From Methylobacterium sp. (GTDB lineage Bacteria > Pseudomonadota > Alphaproteobacteria > Rhizobiales > Beijerinckiaceae): 64,000 nucleotides of DNA. The notes beneath the pieces were generated by a model, which was given only the letters and a program-made list of their open reading frames with translations, had not been told where the DNA came from and searched no databases. Location: positions 682,001 through 746,000 of the forward strand of contig JADCBP010000005.1 in NCBI GenBank assembly GCA_020253445.1, read 5' to 3'. Within the stretch, counting starts at the first letter, position 1. The number at the start of each line of letters is the position of its first letter. The translations under genes were made by a program, and so were the position numbers. Positions 44,474 through 52,598 of this stretch are shown here, in pieces.

Positions 44474-44632
44474 CGAGCCCGCGGCCTTCGAGATCGGCTT
44501 TTGCCGTATGAATTCCATCCAACAAATTTTTTAAGGCCTGATTGTGCAGCGAGCAAGGCAGGCCGTCGCGATTCTGCATGTCAAAACCAGATAAAGCCCG
44601 AAAAGAGCGACGATCGGGCGCGGTATCCGGCT

Positions 44633-45151
44633 TCAGGCCTCCTCTTCGCGGTCCATGCTGCTGGCGTTCAGCCGGCCCATGAGCTGAGCCAGAACCCGAT
44701 CGAGCACCGCGAGATCCTCCGGCCGGATATCCTGGGTGAGATCGCGGGCGAAGCTGCGCGCCAGCGGCACGATCTCGGCATAGATCGACTGGCCGTCCGG
44801 TGTCATCGCGAGAAAGGCCTCGCGCATGTCCTGATCGTTCGGCCTGCGCGCAAGGAGTTGGCGCTTCTCGAGCGTCGAGACGGCGCGGCTGACCGTGGTC
44901 TTGTGCATGCGCGAATGTTGGCCGATTTCGCGGGCGGTCATCTCGTTGAACTGGCCGAGGGTCGCGAGGATGCGCCATTCGGGAATCGAGATGCCGAACC
45001 GCTCGCCATAGACGCGCGCGAGGCTGTGGCTGACGAGCGTCGCCAGCACGTTCAACCGGTAGGGCAGGAAACCTTCCAGTTCCAGCACGTCGCTCTCCGT
45101 CATCGCCGGATTGCGCTTCTCCAAGAGGGAATCCATCGTGCGAGCCTTCAT
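44633..45151 (-). CDS. MarR-family transcriptional regulator
   Basis: A 172-residue winged-helix repressor (MarR fold), normally a dimer that releases DNA when it binds a phenolic or aromatic ligand. The wHTH is 'EWRILATLGQFNEMTAREIGQHSRMHKTTVSRAV', and the wing 'LLARRPNDQDMREAFLAMTPDGQ'. An in-frame ATG at 45136 is an alternative start. It lies downstream of the TRAP binding-protein gene on the same strand, near the aromatic-acid cluster at 46.7-51.3 kb, which it probably controls (inference). Confidence 0.9.
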   Translation of the reverse strand: MKARTMDSLLEKRNPAMTESDVLELEGFLPYRLNVLATLVSHSLARVYGERFGISIPEWRILATLGQFNEMTAREIGQHSRMHKTTVSRAVSTLEKRQLLARRPNDQDMREAFLAMTPDGQSIYAEIVPLARSFARDLTQDIRPEDLAVLDRVLAQLMGRLNASSMDREEEA

Positions 45152-45365
45152 CGCCGGGGCAGGGCATCAAGACGCCAACCCGGGTATCCTTTTGGCACCG
45201 TTTCCCGCGCGACACAACGCAAAACCTGTTAACCCTTTGTAAGAAAAAGGATTATGGTCTCATCCTGGCCAGCCCGCCTTAAACTTGAGCCCAGTGCCGA
45301 ATGTTCAAGCACCCCATGGGCCTTCCTGCCCACGGCTTGATCAATGTCGACATTCCGGGCGCGGC

Positions 45366-46457
45366 TCAGCCGCGCTCCCGTTGGCGTATGTTGATGGTGT
45401 CGTACGAGTATTCGCCAATCTTCCACCAGGGCATCACCTCGCCGAGATAGGCATTGACACTGTCGAGGCCCTTCGCAAAGAGCGGATTTTGCGCCGCATA
45501 TTCGGCAAAGACAACCTTGGCTGCGTCAAATGCGGCATCCACCACCGGAAGCGGGAAGGCGCGAAGTTCCGTGCCGCGCGAGACAAGACGCTTCAGCGCC
45601 GGCGCATTCACCGAATCGTATTTGGCGAGCATCCAGTTGTTGGCGCTCTCGCAGGCCTGCATGAGGATCGCCTGATAATGCTTCGGCAGGCGGTTCCACT
45701 GTTCCAGGTTCACGCAGAGGTGCAGCATGGCGCCGCCCTCCCAGAAACCGGGATAGTAGTAGTATTTCGCCACCTTGTTGAAGCCGAGCTTCTCATCGTC
45801 ATGGGGGCCGACGAACTCCACGGCATCCAGAGTGCCTTTCTCGAGGGCGGGATAGATGTCGCCCGGCGCGATCTGCTGTGGCACCACGCCGATGCGCGCC
45901 AGGACGGCCCCGCCGGTGCCGCCGATGCGGAACTTCAGCCCCTTGAGATCCTCCAGCGAGGTGATTTCCTTGCGGAACCAGCCGCCCATCTGTGTGCCGG
46001 AATTGCCGGCGGGGAAGGAGATGGCGTTGAACTTCGCGAGCGCTTCGTTGACGATCTTGTCACCGCCGCCGAAATGCCACCAGCTGTGCTGCTGGCGCGC
46101 ATTGGGGCCAAAAGGCAGGCCGGTGCCGAGGCCGAGGGTCGGGTCCTTGCCCACGTAGAAATAGGTCGGGGTGTGGCAGCATTCTATGGCGCCGGAGGTC
46201 ACCGCGTCCAGCGCCTGCAGGCCCGGCACGATTTCGCCCGCCGAGAAGGCCTGGATCTGGAACCTGCCGTCCGTCGCTTCGCCCACGAGCTTGGCCAGTT
46301 GCTGGGCGGTGCCGAAAATCGTGTCGAGCTGCCGGGGGAAGCTCGAGGTCAAGCGCCATTTCACTTCTGGCATCGCCTGCGCGATGGCCGGCTTTGCGAG
46401 GCTTGTCGCCATCGCGCCCCCGGCAAGGCCCGAAAGCAGCATGTCCCTGCGCCGCAT
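45366..46457 (-). CDS. dctP: TRAP transporter substrate-binding protein (DctP/TakP class)
   Basis: Periplasmic solute receptor of 363 residues for a TRAP transporter. A twin-arginine-type leader MRRRDMLLSGLAGGAMATSL precedes 'EVKWRLTSSFPRQLDTIFGTAQQLAKLV'. Family motifs are 'GAIECCHTPTYFYVGKDP', 'FRIGGTGGAVLARIG' and 'DAVEFVGPHDDEKLGFNKVAKYYYYPGFWEGG', matching the TakP/FcbT1 group that binds keto acids, lactate or aromatic acids. The ATG at 46457 follows GGGAG with 7-nt spacing. No permease genes adjoin it; dctQM of the matching class are at 1-2248. It is divergent from the FAH-family gene and probably part of the aromatic-acid regulon. Confidence 0.9.
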   Translation of the reverse strand: MRRRDMLLSGLAGGAMATSLAKPAIAQAMPEVKWRLTSSFPRQLDTIFGTAQQLAKLVGEATDGRFQIQAFSAGEIVPGLQALDAVTSGAIECCHTPTYFYVGKDPTLGLGTGLPFGPNARQQHSWWHFGGGDKIVNEALAKFNAISFPAGNSGTQMGGWFRKEITSLEDLKGLKFRIGGTGGAVLARIGVVPQQIAPGDIYPALEKGTLDAVEFVGPHDDEKLGFNKVAKYYYYPGFWEGGAMLHLCVNLEQWNRLPKHYQAILMQACESANNWMLAKYDSVNAPALKRLVSRGTELRAFPLPVVDAAFDAAKVVFAEYAAQNPLFAKGLDSVNAYLGEVMPWWKIGEYSYDTINIRQRERG

Positions 46458-46493
46458 GGTCGTCTCCCGCCTCTGCAAAAAATAGTTGCGGAC

Positions 46494-46505
46494 GAAACTT
46501 GTTTC
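46494..46505. promoter_or_regulatory. Small palindrome in the divergent dctP/FAH region
   Basis: GAAACTTGTTTC has perfect 5-bp arms around TT and lies 37 bp upstream of the dctP start codon. Its position in a divergent promoter region makes it a candidate operator for the nearby MarR regulator; the evidence is positional only. Confidence 0.3.
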
Positions 46506-46706
46506 CCGTTCAATCCGCCTTATGGTTCACATCGAACAGGATTGCACAGGGCATCCGCCGCGTCACGTGCTTCAAGCTGGCCATGGTCATTTTTGCAGGT
46601 TCTTTTGCATGAGAAAATCCGTCCTTGCCCTTCCCGCCCGCCTTGGGCCGGGCCATGATCGCGCCAGCACAGCCGCGTCGTTGCTGTGCGAGGGAAGGAA
46701 TGCCGC

Positions 46707-47717
46707 ATGAAACTCGCCTCGTTGAAATCCGGCCGCGACGGTCGCCTGGTCGTCGTCTCGAACGATCTCACCCGCGCGACGGACGCGACCCACATCGCGC
46801 CGACCCTGCAGGCCGCGCTCGATCGCTGGGAATTGTTCTCCGGCGCGCTGTCCGATCTCGCGGAAGGGTTGGCGCATGGCTCTGTGCCCGCCTTCCGCTT
46901 CCATGAGCATGATTGCGCAAGCCCGCTTCCCCGCGCCTACCAATGGGTGGATGGCTCGGCTTACGTGAACCATGTCGAACTCGTGCGGAAGGCGCGCGGG
47001 GCGGAGCTTCCGGAGAGCTTCTGGACCGACCCGATGATGTATCAGGGCACATCCGACGCCAATATCGGCCCGCGTGACGCCGTTCGCGTCGCCTCGCTGG
47101 ACCATGGCGTCGATTGCGAGGCGGAAATCGCCGTCATCACGGGCGATGTGCCTCTGGGCGCGACCCGCGAGCAGGGCCTCGCCGCCATCCGGCTGGTGAT
47201 GCTCGTAAACGATGTCTCGCTGCGCAATCTCATCCCGGCAGAACTCGCGAAAGGCTTCGGATTCCTGCAATCGAAGCCGCCGAGCGCCTTCTCGCCGGTC
47301 GCCGTCACGCCCGATGAACTGGGCGATGCCTGGAGGGATGGCAAGCTGCACCTGCCGCTGATGACCGCCATCAATGGCCATGCCTTCGGCCAGCCGGAGG
47401 CAGGCGAGGAAATGACCTTCGATTTCGGCACGCTGATCGCCCATGCCGCGAAAACAAGACCGCTTTCCGCCGGCACGATCGTCGGCTCCGGCACGGTGTC
47501 GAACCGCGATCCCGATGGTTCGCCGGGGCGGCCGGTGGGGGAGGGCGGGCGCGGCTATTCCTGCATCGCCGAATTGCGCATGGTCGAGACCATCCGCCAG
47601 GGCAAGCCGAAGACGCCGTTCCTCGGCTTCGGCGACACGGTGCGCATCGAGATGCGCGACCGGAAGGGCCACTCGATCTTCGGCGCCATCGAAAATCGCA
47701 TCGAGCCGGCCGTTTAA
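46707..47717 (+). CDS. Fumarylacetoacetate hydrolase (FAH) family protein
   Basis: Cytoplasmic metal-dependent C-C hydrolase or isomerase of 336 residues. The start at 46707 follows AGGGAAGGAA. The catalytic domain contains 'DHGVDCEAEIAVITGDVP' (metal-binding Glu residues), 'LVNDVSLRN', 'GFGFLQSKPPSAFSPVAVTP', 'AGTIVGSGTVSNRDP' and 'FGDTVRIEM'. Such enzymes cleave fumarylpyruvate, fumarylacetoacetate or acylpyruvates at the end of gentisate or homogentisate pathways. It is 9 bp before the MBL-fold gene and in line with the FAD monooxygenase, which supports a role in aromatic breakdown. Confidence 0.9.
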   Translation: MKLASLKSGRDGRLVVVSNDLTRATDATHIAPTLQAALDRWELFSGALSDLAEGLAHGSVPAFRFHEHDCASPLPRAYQWVDGSAYVNHVELVRKARGAELPESFWTDPMMYQGTSDANIGPRDAVRVASLDHGVDCEAEIAVITGDVPLGATREQGLAAIRLVMLVNDVSLRNLIPAELAKGFGFLQSKPPSAFSPVAVTPDELGDAWRDGKLHLPLMTAINGHAFGQPEAGEEMTFDFGTLIAHAAKTRPLSAGTIVGSGTVSNRDPDGSPGRPVGEGGRGYSCIAELRMVETIRQGKPKTPFLGFGDTVRIEMRDRKGHSIFGAIENRIEPAV

Positions 47718-47726
47718 GGAGGACCT

Positions 47727-48683
47727 GTGAGCACGCCTGCATTCGCATCCGTCAACGACATGGCGGAAAAGACGATCACCTTCGCCGAGATCGGCAAGGA
47801 CCTCTATGCCTTCACCGCCGAGGGCGACCCCAATACCGGCGTCATCATCGGCGATGACGGCGTGCTGATCGTCGATGCGCAGGCGACGCCCGCGATGGCG
47901 CGAGGCGTGATCGAGCGGGTGCGCTCGGTGACGGACAAGCCGATCACCCATGTGCTGCTCTCGCATTACCACGCGGTGCGCGTGCTCGGCGCCTCGGCCT
48001 ACACCAACGCCAAGATGATCCTCGCCTCGGATGCCACGCGCGATCTCATCGTCGAGCGCGGCGAGCAGGATATGGCGAGCGAGATCGGGCGTTTTCCGCG
48101 CCTTTTCCGGGGGCAGGAGACCATTCCCGGCCTCACCTGGCCAAGCGTCACCTTCGCCACCGAGATGAGCGTGTGGCTGGGCAAGCGCGAGGTGCGCATC
48201 CGCCATCTCGGGCGGGGACATACGGCGGGCGATACCATCGCCTGGGTGCCGGATGCCGGCGTCATGTTCTCGGGCGATCTCGTGGAGTATAAATCCGCCT
48301 GCTATTGCGGCGACGCGCATTTCGCGGATTGGCCTGAGACGCTCACGAAACTCGCCGCTTACGATCCTGTCGCGCTCGTGCCGGGGCGTGGCGATGCGCT
48401 CATCGGTCGCGAGAAGGTGAAGGCGGCCATCGCCGGCACCACGGATTTCCTTCAAGCGCTCTTTGGCACGGTGCAGCAGGCCGTGGCGCGCGGGGATGAC
48501 CTGAAAACCGCCTACAAGGCCGTGCGCGCGGCGATGGACGGGCCCTTCGGCGCCTATGCCATCTACGAGCATTGCCTGCCGTTCAATGTCTCCCGCGCCT
48601 ACGATGAAGCGCGCGGCATCGCGCATCCCGAGATCTGGACCGCCGAGCGCGACCGCGCGATGTGGGCCGCCTTGCAGGGGTGA
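47727..48683 (+). CDS. MBL-fold protein with altered metal-binding motif
   Basis: A 318-residue metallo-beta-lactamase-fold protein starting at GTG 47727 behind a consensus AGGAGG. The fold landmarks are present: 'GVIIGDDGVLIVDAQATP', 'HLGRGHTAGDTIAWVP' and 'VMFSGDLVEY'. The usual HxHxDH motif reads HYHAVR, so the second-site Asp and His are missing and at most one metal ion could bind normally. It sits between the FAH-family gene and, beyond the toxin-antitoxin pair, the FAD monooxygenase. A hydrolase acting on a ring-cleavage or thioester intermediate is possible; the exact reaction is unknown. Confidence 0.88.
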   Translation: MSTPAFASVNDMAEKTITFAEIGKDLYAFTAEGDPNTGVIIGDDGVLIVDAQATPAMARGVIERVRSVTDKPITHVLLSHYHAVRVLGASAYTNAKMILASDATRDLIVERGEQDMASEIGRFPRLFRGQETIPGLTWPSVTFATEMSVWLGKREVRIRHLGRGHTAGDTIAWVPDAGVMFSGDLVEYKSACYCGDAHFADWPETLTKLAAYDPVALVPGRGDALIGREKVKAAIAGTTDFLQALFGTVQQAVARGDDLKTAYKAVRAAMDGPFGAYAIYEHCLPFNVSRAYDEARGIAHPEIWTAERDRAMWAALQG

Positions 48684-48685
48684 GG

Positions 48686-48967
48686 CTATGCGGCGCGCGG
48701 GCGAATGGTCGAATAATCATGCGAGGCCTCGGCCTTCGACAGATCATGCGCCGTCTGCAGGTTCAGCCAGAACTGCGCCGTCGTGCCAAAGAAGCGGGAC
48801 AGCCGCAGAGCGGTATCGGCGGTCACGTCGCGCTCCTCGCGCAGGATATCGCTTATGCGATTTCCCGGCACGCCAATGGCAGCCCCGAGTTGCCGCGCAC
48901 TCATGCCGAGTGGGACAAGGAACTCCTCCTTCAGAATTTCACCGGGATGGCAGTGATAAAAAGCCAT
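48686..48967 (-). CDS. higA: HigA-type antitoxin
   Basis: A 93-residue XRE-family HTH protein of the HigA type: 'HPGEILKEEFLVPLGMSARQLGAAIGVPGNRISDILRE', then 'ALRLSRFFGTTAQFWLNLQTAHDL', the standard HigA C-terminal pattern. It neutralises the HigB toxin and represses the operon. It lies 14 bp downstream of higB, and its stop codon is 2 bp from that of the converging MBL-fold gene. Confidence 0.94.
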   Translation of the reverse strand: MAFYHCHPGEILKEEFLVPLGMSARQLGAAIGVPGNRISDILREERDVTADTALRLSRFFGTTAQFWLNLQTAHDLSKAEASHDYSTIRPRAA

Positions 48968-48981
48968 GTTCTTCTGTCCCT

Positions 48982-49266
48982 CTAGTGGTAATCGGTGATT
49001 TCAACCTCGTCCGCACCGCCATCGCGCCAGATGAAGCACAGTCTGTATTGATCGTTGATCCGCAGGCTGTGCTGCCCGAGACGGTCTCCCTTCAGCGCCT
49101 CAAGCCGGTTACCTGGCGGCATACGCAAATCCTCCAGGGTGCTGGCCGCAGCGAGAAGGTTGAGCTTCAGGATGACCTTCTTCTCGATGGCGACGAGTGC
49201 GGTCGGGCAGCGGCCACCCTCTCGAACATAAGCCCGCAAAGCTTTGTCTCTGAACGAACGGATCAT
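48982..49266 (-). CDS. higB: HigB-type (RelE-fold) toxin
   Basis: A 94-residue ribosome-dependent mRNA interferase. The pattern is typical: 'MIRSFRDKALRAYVREG', 'KLNLLAAASTLEDLRMPPGNRLEALKGDRLGQHSLRINDQYRLCFIW' and the closing EVEITDYH, in which the His is catalytic. The toxin gene precedes the antitoxin gene, the order expected for higBA. An AGGAG site lies 6 nt before the ATG, inside one arm of the upstream inverted repeat. Confidence 0.94.
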   Translation of the reverse strand: MIRSFRDKALRAYVREGGRCPTALVAIEKKVILKLNLLAAASTLEDLRMPPGNRLEALKGDRLGQHSLRINDQYRLCFIWRDGGADEVEITDYH

Positions 49267-49274
49267 AAAATTCT

Positions 49275-49345
49275 CCTGTCGAAGAACCTGATTTCAGTTG
49301 TTTCATCGCAGTGCTCCTTGAATTCAGTTTCTCAGGTTCGACAGG
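49275..49345 (-). promoter_or_regulatory. Inverted repeat upstream of higBA, candidate operator
   Basis: CCTGTCGAAGAACCTGA (49275-49291) and TCAGGTTCGACAGG (49332-49345) are inverted copies of each other apart from a 3-nt insertion. The proximal arm overlaps the higB ribosome-binding region. Its position matches an autoregulatory HigA operator; alternatively the arms could pair in RNA and sequester the site. Confidence 0.5.
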
Positions 49346-49433
49346 TTCATCAGGCACAGGTGAGAAGCGCGATACATGAAACGTATCGCGTATCATCGTT
49401 CAAGTCAAGCTTGCCCTGCCTTGGTCTTTCCCC

Positions 49434-51062
49434 ATGAACCAGCCCTATGCCACCTTCCGCTACACTCCCTCACCGGACCAGACGCGCGCCACGCCCGCGC
49501 GGCACAAGGTGGCGATCATCGGCGCGGGGCCGGTGGGGCTGAGCCTCGCGATCGACCTCGCTTTGCGCGGCCATGCGCCGGTGCTGCTCGATGATTCCGA
49601 CCGCATCGGCGAGGGGAGCCGAGCAATCTGCTTTGCCAAGAAGACTTTGGAGATCTTCGATCGTCTCGGCGTTGCGGCGCCCTTGGTGGCGGAGGGGATC
49701 AGCTGGAAAAAGGGCAAGGTTTTCCAGCGTGATGCACTGCTCTACACCTTCGATCTCCTGCCCGAGGACGGGCACAAGATGCCGGCCTTCATCAACATCC
49801 AGCAATTCGTGGTGGAGAAGGCTCTGGTGGATCGGGCGGTGGAGGTCGGCGTCGATCTGCGCTGGAAGAACCGCGTCTCCGGCCTTGAGCCGCAGAATGA
49901 CGGCGTGCGGCTCATGATCGAGACGCCGGATGGCGAATATCGCCTCCATGCCGATCATGTCGTGGCCTGCGACGGCGCGCGATCGCCCGCCCGCGCGATG
50001 CTCGGGCTCGATTTTCCCGGCGAAATCTTCGAGGAACAATTCCTCATTGCCGATGTGAAGATGGAGGGCGATTTCCCCACCGAGCGCTGGTTCTGGTTCG
50101 ATCCGCCCTTCCATCCCGGCGGATCGGCTTTGCTGCATCGCCAGCCCGACAATATCTGGCGGATCGACCTGCAACTTCCGGCCACGGCAGATGCCAATAT
50201 CGAGAAGCAGCCGGAGCGCGTGCGCCCGCGCATCGAGGCCATGCTGAAAGCATTTTCAAGCGAAGTGGCGCCCGGTTCGCGTGAAGGAAATGCGTTCACG
50301 AGAGACAGCCACTCGGATTTCTCCCTCGAATGGGTATCGATCTATCGGTTCCGCTGTCTGCGGCTGGAGCGCTTCCGCCACGGCCGCGTGATCTTCGCGG
50401 GCGATGCCGCGCATCAGGTCTCGCCGTTCGGTGCACGCGGGGCCAATTCCGGCATCCAGGATGCGGAAAACCTCGCCTGGAAACTCGCGGCCGTGCTCGA
50501 TGGCGACAGCCCCGAAAGCCTGCTCGACACCTATGATCTCGAACGCGGCGAGGCGGCCGACGAGAACATTGCCCATTCCACCCGCTCCACGGATTTCATC
50601 GCCCCGCAGAGCGAGGCAGAGCGGCTTCTGCGCGATGCCGCCCTGGCGCTCGCCACCAACCACGGATTTGCCAAGCGCATGGTGAATTCCGGCCGGCTTT
50701 CCATGCCCACGGCCTATGCGGAAAGCCCGCTTTCCACCGCCGATCTTGGCGAATGGGAGCGCGGTCCCGCGCCGGGTGCTCCGATCCCCGATTCGCCGTT
50801 CGAGGGGGCCTACCTTAGCGAGCGTCTCGGGCGCGATTTCACGCTGCTCGCGGCGGATGAGGCCACGGCACGGCTTGCGCCGCCGGGCGTGGCGGTGCTT
50901 GTCGCAAACGAGGCGGTGGCCGAGCGCTTCGCGCTGTCACCCGGCAGTGGCTATCTCATCCGACCCGATGGCCATGTCGCGGCGCGTTTCCACCATGCCG
51001 AGAAGGGCGCGATCCGCGCGGCCCTGCGCCGGGCGCGTGGCAAGGCGGGGGAGGCGGCGTGA
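49434..51062 (+). CDS. FAD-dependent aromatic monooxygenase (MhpA/PHBH-like)
   Basis: A 542-residue group A flavoprotein hydroxylase. The FAD-binding Rossmann motif is 'VAIIGAGPVGLSLAIDLALRG' near residue 26, the DG motif is 'HVVACDGARSPAR' and the GD motif 'VIFAGDAAHQVSPFGARGANSGIQD'. The C-terminal thioredoxin-like extension ('GRDFTLLAADEATARLAPPG') is as in MhpA. It likely hydroxylates a phenolic acid using NAD(P)H and O2. It overlaps the DUF2783 gene by 1 bp. The higBA pair separates it from the FAH and MBL genes, with which it most likely forms one pathway. Confidence 0.9.
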   Translation: MNQPYATFRYTPSPDQTRATPARHKVAIIGAGPVGLSLAIDLALRGHAPVLLDDSDRIGEGSRAICFAKKTLEIFDRLGVAAPLVAEGISWKKGKVFQRDALLYTFDLLPEDGHKMPAFINIQQFVVEKALVDRAVEVGVDLRWKNRVSGLEPQNDGVRLMIETPDGEYRLHADHVVACDGARSPARAMLGLDFPGEIFEEQFLIADVKMEGDFPTERWFWFDPPFHPGGSALLHRQPDNIWRIDLQLPATADANIEKQPERVRPRIEAMLKAFSSEVAPGSREGNAFTRDSHSDFSLEWVSIYRFRCLRLERFRHGRVIFAGDAAHQVSPFGARGANSGIQDAENLAWKLAAVLDGDSPESLLDTYDLERGEAADENIAHSTRSTDFIAPQSEAERLLRDAALALATNHGFAKRMVNSGRLSMPTAYAESPLSTADLGEWERGPAPGAPIPDSPFEGAYLSERLGRDFTLLAADEATARLAPPGVAVLVANEAVAERFALSPGSGYLIRPDGHVAARFHHAEKGAIRAALRRARGKAGEAA

Positions 51063-51265
51063 TGGCGGAACTCGTCACCGAAAACCGCTTCGGCGATCCT
51101 GATCGCGCCTTTCGCCGGCTCATCGAGGCACGGCGCGGGCTCTCGCCGGTTGAAGCGGCGGCGCTCGATGCCCGCCTCGTGCTGCTGCTCGCGAACCATA
51201 TCGGCGATGACCGGGTGCTCGAACAGGCCATCGCCGCCGCGAAGGCCGCGATGAAGGCCGATTGA
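51062..51265 (+). CDS. DUF2783 small protein
   Basis: A 67-residue acidic helical protein ('NRFGDPDRAFRRLIEARRGLSPVEAAALDARLVLLLANHIGDD') matching DUF2783, which is typically found beside flavin monooxygenases of this type. The ATG at 51062 overlaps the monooxygenase stop codon by one base; a GTG one codon upstream is also possible. The tight coupling suggests a partner or stabiliser of the monooxygenase (inference). Confidence 0.85.
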   Translation: MAELVTENRFGDPDRAFRRLIEARRGLSPVEAAALDARLVLLLANHIGDDRVLEQAIAAAKAAMKAD

Positions 51266-51347
51266 AATCCGGGACTTTCATCCGCATCTCTCCTGCGAGC
51301 CAGAACGGCTGCGAGCCGGAACGGCTGTATTCGACCGGGAGATGCCC

Positions 51348-51851
51348 ATGATCCGCTTCCTTGCCGCATTCACGCTGGCCGGCCTCACCGCTTTGCCCGC
51401 TGCCGCGCAAAGCCCCGATCTCATTTTCAAGAAATCGACCGTGTTCCGGCTGCTGACATGGGACGACAAGCTTGCGACCTATGCGATCGACGATCCGGAT
51501 ATCGAGGGCGTGGCTTGCCATTATACCGTGCCAGAGAAGGGCGGCGTGGCGGGTGGCCTTGGCCTTGCCGAGGAGGTGTCGGATATTTCGCTCGCCTGCC
51601 GGCAGATCGGGCCGATCAGGTTCAAGGTGAAGACCGGGCAGGGCGAGGTGATGTTCCGGCAGTCGCGATCGCTGCTCTTCAAGCGGATGCAGATCGTGCG
51701 CGGCTGCGATGCCAAGCGCAACGTGCTGGTTTATCTCGTCTATTCCGACAAGCTGATCGATGGCAGCCCGAAGAATTCCACGTCCACGGTGCCGATCATG
51801 CCCTGGGGGCAGGCCGAGGCGCCGCGCTGCGCGGACTGGATCAAGGACTGA
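51348..51851 (+). CDS. creA: CreA family periplasmic protein
   Basis: A 167-residue exported protein of the conserved CreA family, function unknown. The signal peptide is MIRFLAAFTLAGLTALPAAA, and family motifs are 'FKKSTVFRLLTWDDKLATYAIDDPDIEGVACHYT', 'GLAEEVSDISLACRQIGPI' and 'NVLVYLVYSDKLIDGSPKNSTSTVPIMPW'. An ATG two codons upstream (51342) touches the GGGAG site, so the ATG at 51348 with 6-nt spacing is preferred. Confidence 0.92.
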   Translation: MIRFLAAFTLAGLTALPAAAQSPDLIFKKSTVFRLLTWDDKLATYAIDDPDIEGVACHYTVPEKGGVAGGLGLAEEVSDISLACRQIGPIRFKVKTGQGEVMFRQSRSLLFKRMQIVRGCDAKRNVLVYLVYSDKLIDGSPKNSTSTVPIMPWGQAEAPRCADWIKD

Positions 51852-51860
51852 AAAACAGAA

Positions 51861-51883
51861 AAAGCCGGCGCAAGCCGGCCTTG
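51861..51883. terminator. Hairpin terminator between convergent genes
   Basis: GCCGGC (51864-51869) and GCCGGC (51874-51879) pair around GCAA, with A/T flanks that extend the stem. On the minus strand it is followed by TTTTTC, so it terminates the gene at 51906-52223 well, and creA more weakly. Confidence 0.75.
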
Positions 51884-51905
51884 TCGAATCAATGATGGGC
51901 GACGC

Positions 51906-52223
51906 TCATTCGCGGCAGGAAATCAGGAAGCTGTCGACCGGATTCCGCGCCGTGCCAGCCGTGCCGGTGATCTCGTCCGGCGAGAGCTTGCGATAGGCGA
52001 GGGCCGCCTTGAAGCCCTTCGATTCGCACCAGGCATCCGCGACGATCCGACCGCAATCGCCCTTGCTGGCAAGGCAATCCTGCGTGCCATAGCCATCTGA
52101 TCCGGCGATGACGAAATCGCGCGGCTTCGGCCGGGCCTCGCTCTCGCTGCCGGAACCGGCTGCGATGGCGACCGCGACAGCCATCATGCCGAGGCAGGCG
52201 AAAATGCTCAAGCGCTTGCGCAA
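51906..52223 (-). CDS. Small secreted Cys-containing protein
   Basis: A 105-residue exported protein of unknown function. The start is a TTG at 52223, 8 nt after AGGGG, giving a basic start and the signal segment RLSIFACLGMMAVAVAIAAG. The mature part has four Cys residues ('GTQDCLASKGDCGRIVADAWCESKGF', then SFLISCRE at the end) that could form two disulfides. The frame extends 10 codons further upstream to another TTG. It converges on creA across the terminator. Confidence 0.72.
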   Translation of the reverse strand: MRKRLSIFACLGMMAVAVAIAAGSGSESEARPKPRDFVIAGSDGYGTQDCLASKGDCGRIVADAWCESKGFKAALAYRKLSPDEITGTAGTARNPVDSFLISCRE

Positions 52224-52598
52224 GATCTGACCCCTTGCCGGAAAACGACTCAACCCAAGATAGACAAACTGAACCCCAAGACGTTAAGGCCCCGTTAACG
52301 GCTGAGACCTTTGTCCGCCAAGCCCGCGCAGCTCATGGGAGCCTTGCGTTCGCCGCATTGCAGCAAAGTGCGGGCTTCCGTGTCCCGGCCCAGCAGCGGC
52401 TTGACCGAAAAGGCTGTTTCAGGCATGAACCTTGCCATGAAACGAGCAACTTTCGCGATTTTTGCGATTATTTGTGGCCAGTAGCCCCCGGCGCTGGCCT
52501 CGTCTCGTTTACCTCCTTCACCTGAAGGTTCACGAACAGGAAGCCAGCGCCGGCGGCGCCTGCTGCAGGCTGGTCTTTGGCTGGCCGGGTGAGGGGAT
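52224..52598. other. 375-bp cysS leader region, no gene
   Basis: No frame here looks coding. The first part should hold the divergent promoters, with lower GC around 52440-52475. The last 110 bp contain the large hairpin listed separately, then a GGTGAGGGG site directly before the cysS start. Confidence 0.55.
52488..52553 (+). promoter_or_regulatory. Nested hairpin in the cysS leader
   Basis: A perfect 11-bp inverted repeat, CCGGCGCTGGC (52488-52498) and GCCAGCGCCGG (52543-52553), encloses a second palindrome, CCTTCA-CC-TGAAGG (52515-52528). The structure ends 45 nt before the cysS ATG. It could control transcription elongation or translation of cysS, but no T-box motif is visible. Confidence 0.4.

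Noticed and set aside
48686-49266. Genomic island around higBA
   Set aside because: Composition is only mildly different from the flanks and there is no integrase, IS or attachment repeat. Only the two-gene module itself is supported.
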